Shown here piece after piece: positions 4,466-5,304 of a DNA stretch of 5,304 nucleotides. Both the position numbers and the translations under genes were made by a program. Origin of the DNA: Flavobacteriia bacterium (GTDB taxonomy: Bacteria > Bacteroidota > Bacteroidia > Flavobacteriales > Flavobacteriaceae); NCBI GenBank assembly GCA_018500075.1, contig JAHBAN010000012.1, forward strand, positions 1 to 5,304, given 5' to 3'. The notes beneath the pieces are model-generated. The model made no database searches, was not told the DNA's origin, and saw only the letters and a program-made list of their open reading frames with translations. Numbering within the stretch: the stretch's first letter is position 1; each line of letters starts with the position of its first letter.

Positions 4466-5304
4466 ATGGACGATCTAAGAGACAAATACATCGCGGCCAT
4501 TGCGGCTGCGTCTGATGAAGCCACGCTTGAGGAATTGCGCCTGCAAGCGGTTGGCAAGAAGGGCGAAGTGAGCCTTCAGATGCGCGAGCTGGGCAAGATG
4601 AGCGCCGAGGAGCGGCAGGTGGCCGGGCCGAAGCTCAACGCGTTGAAAGACGAGATTAATTCGGCGCTCGCAGCCAAGAAGGCAGGGCTTGAAGATGCGG
4701 CGCTGGATGAGCGGCTGCGCAGTGAGTGGCTTGATGTGACGCTGCCGAGCCGGCTGCGTGGACAGGGGAGCATTCACCCGATCAGCCAAGTGACAGAAGA
4801 GGTCACAGCGATTTTTGCCGATATGGGCTTTGCTGTCGCGGAGGGGCCGCGGATTGATACGGATTGGTATAATTTTGATGCGTTGAATATCCCCGGTCAT
4901 CACCCTGCGCGCGCCGAGATGGACACGTTTTATATGCATCGCGCGGAGGGCGACGCGCGGCCTCCGCACGTTTTGCGCACCCATACCAGCCCGGTCCAGA
5001 TCCGAAGCATGGAAAAGCAGGGCGCGCCCATACGTGTGATCTGCCCCGGCGGTGTGTACCGCGCGGATTATGACCAGACGCATACGCCGATGTTCCATCA
5101 GGTCGAGGGGTTGGCGATTGACAAAGATATCTCCATGGCCAACCTCAAGTGGGTTTTGGAAGAGTTTGTGAAAGCGTTTTTCGAGGTGGACGATGTGGAG
5201 CTGCGCTTCCGTGCCAGCCATTTCCCGTTTACCGAGCCATCGGCGGAAGTTGACATTCGCTGCTCTTGGGAGGGCGGCACTTTGAAAGTGGGCGAGGGCG
5301 ATGA
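4466..5304 (+). CDS. pheS: Phenylalanine-tRNA ligase alpha subunit (partial, 3' end outside window)
   Basis: PheS is the catalytic subunit of the alpha2beta2 class II enzyme that charges tRNA(Phe) with phenylalanine. The 279 complete codons present cover the N-terminal coiled coil (about 1-85, with LQAVGKKGEVS and the LGKMS stretch), then HPISQVTEEV (104-113, motif 1 region), the THTSPVQIRSM segment, motif 2 PGGVYRADYDQTHTPMFHQ (194-212, R199) and the phenylalanine pocket FPFTEPSAEVD (253-263). Motif 3 and the last roughly 75 residues lie beyond the edge. ATG 4466 has only a weak AGG 8 nt upstream; the alternative ATG at 4459 is out of frame. The usual rpmI-rplT-pheS order is kept but interrupted, so pheS needs its own promoter in 4301-4465; pheT is expected downstream but not seen. 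Confidence 0.97.
   Translation, partial: MDDLRDKYIAAIAAASDEATLEELRLQAVGKKGEVSLQMRELGKMSAEERQVAGPKLNALKDEINSALAAKKAGLEDAALDERLRSEWLDVTLPSRLRGQGSIHPISQVTEEVTAIFADMGFAVAEGPRIDTDWYNFDALNIPGHHPARAEMDTFYMHRAEGDARPPHVLRTHTSPVQIRSMEKQGAPIRVICPGGVYRADYDQTHTPMFHQVEGLAIDKDISMANLKWVLEEFVKAFFEVDDVELRFRASHFPFTEPSAEVDIRCSWEGGTLKVGEGD

Noticed and set aside
4475..5221. Long minus-strand open frame (248 codons) opposite pheS
   Set aside because: It is antisense to an unmistakable pheS. Its Arg/His/Leu-rich translation with no domain is typical of a shadow frame.

Overview
The window looks like ordinary chromosomal core sequence from a marine or related alphaproteobacterium of the family Rhodobacteraceae (Roseobacter-like). 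This is inferred from moderately high GC, the neighbourhood (a DUF1244 gene and an N-formylglutamate amidohydrolase gene next to pyk, then rpmI-rplT and pheS), protein wording familiar from that family, and an intergenic motif resembling one I associate with it. No genus can be named from sequence alone.

Layout, left to right. (1) Bases 1-79 hold the last 25 codons of a plus-strand gene, probably a D-amino-acid transaminase. (2) Bases 80-244 are a convergent intergenic region with three consecutive perfect hairpins and a C-rich motif. (3) Bases 245-1325, minus strand, hold a tight two-gene unit: an N-formylglutamate amidohydrolase family enzyme followed 4 bp later by a DUF1244 protein. (4) Bases 1326-1431 are a divergent promoter region with a 15-bp palindrome inside the candidate pyk promoter. 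(5) Bases 1432-3140, plus strand, hold pyruvate kinase, whose residues match the potassium-independent class, and a 74-residue two-helix membrane protein. (6) Bases 3256-3834 hold rpmI and rplT, with a candidate promoter upstream and a clear intrinsic terminator downstream. (7) Bases 3897-4060 are a convergent spacer with three GTGCAC sites spaced exactly 11 bp apart. (8) Bases 4061-4300, minus strand, encode a small exported protein. (9) Bases 4301-4465 are a divergent spacer with a 19-bp imperfect inverted repeat ending at the pheS ribosome binding site. (10) pheS starts at 4466 and runs off the right edge.

Together the genes cover lower glycolysis (pyk), large-subunit ribosome assembly (L35, L20) and aminoacylation (PheS). 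The widespread rpmI-rplT-pheS order is kept, but it is interrupted by a terminator and an opposite-strand gene, so pheS must have its own promoter and perhaps its own control. I found no CRISPR array, transposon, phage gene, toxin-antitoxin pair, tRNA or rRNA, and no convincing novel multi-gene system. The points worth a second look are regulatory DNA and the two small uncharacterised proteins.
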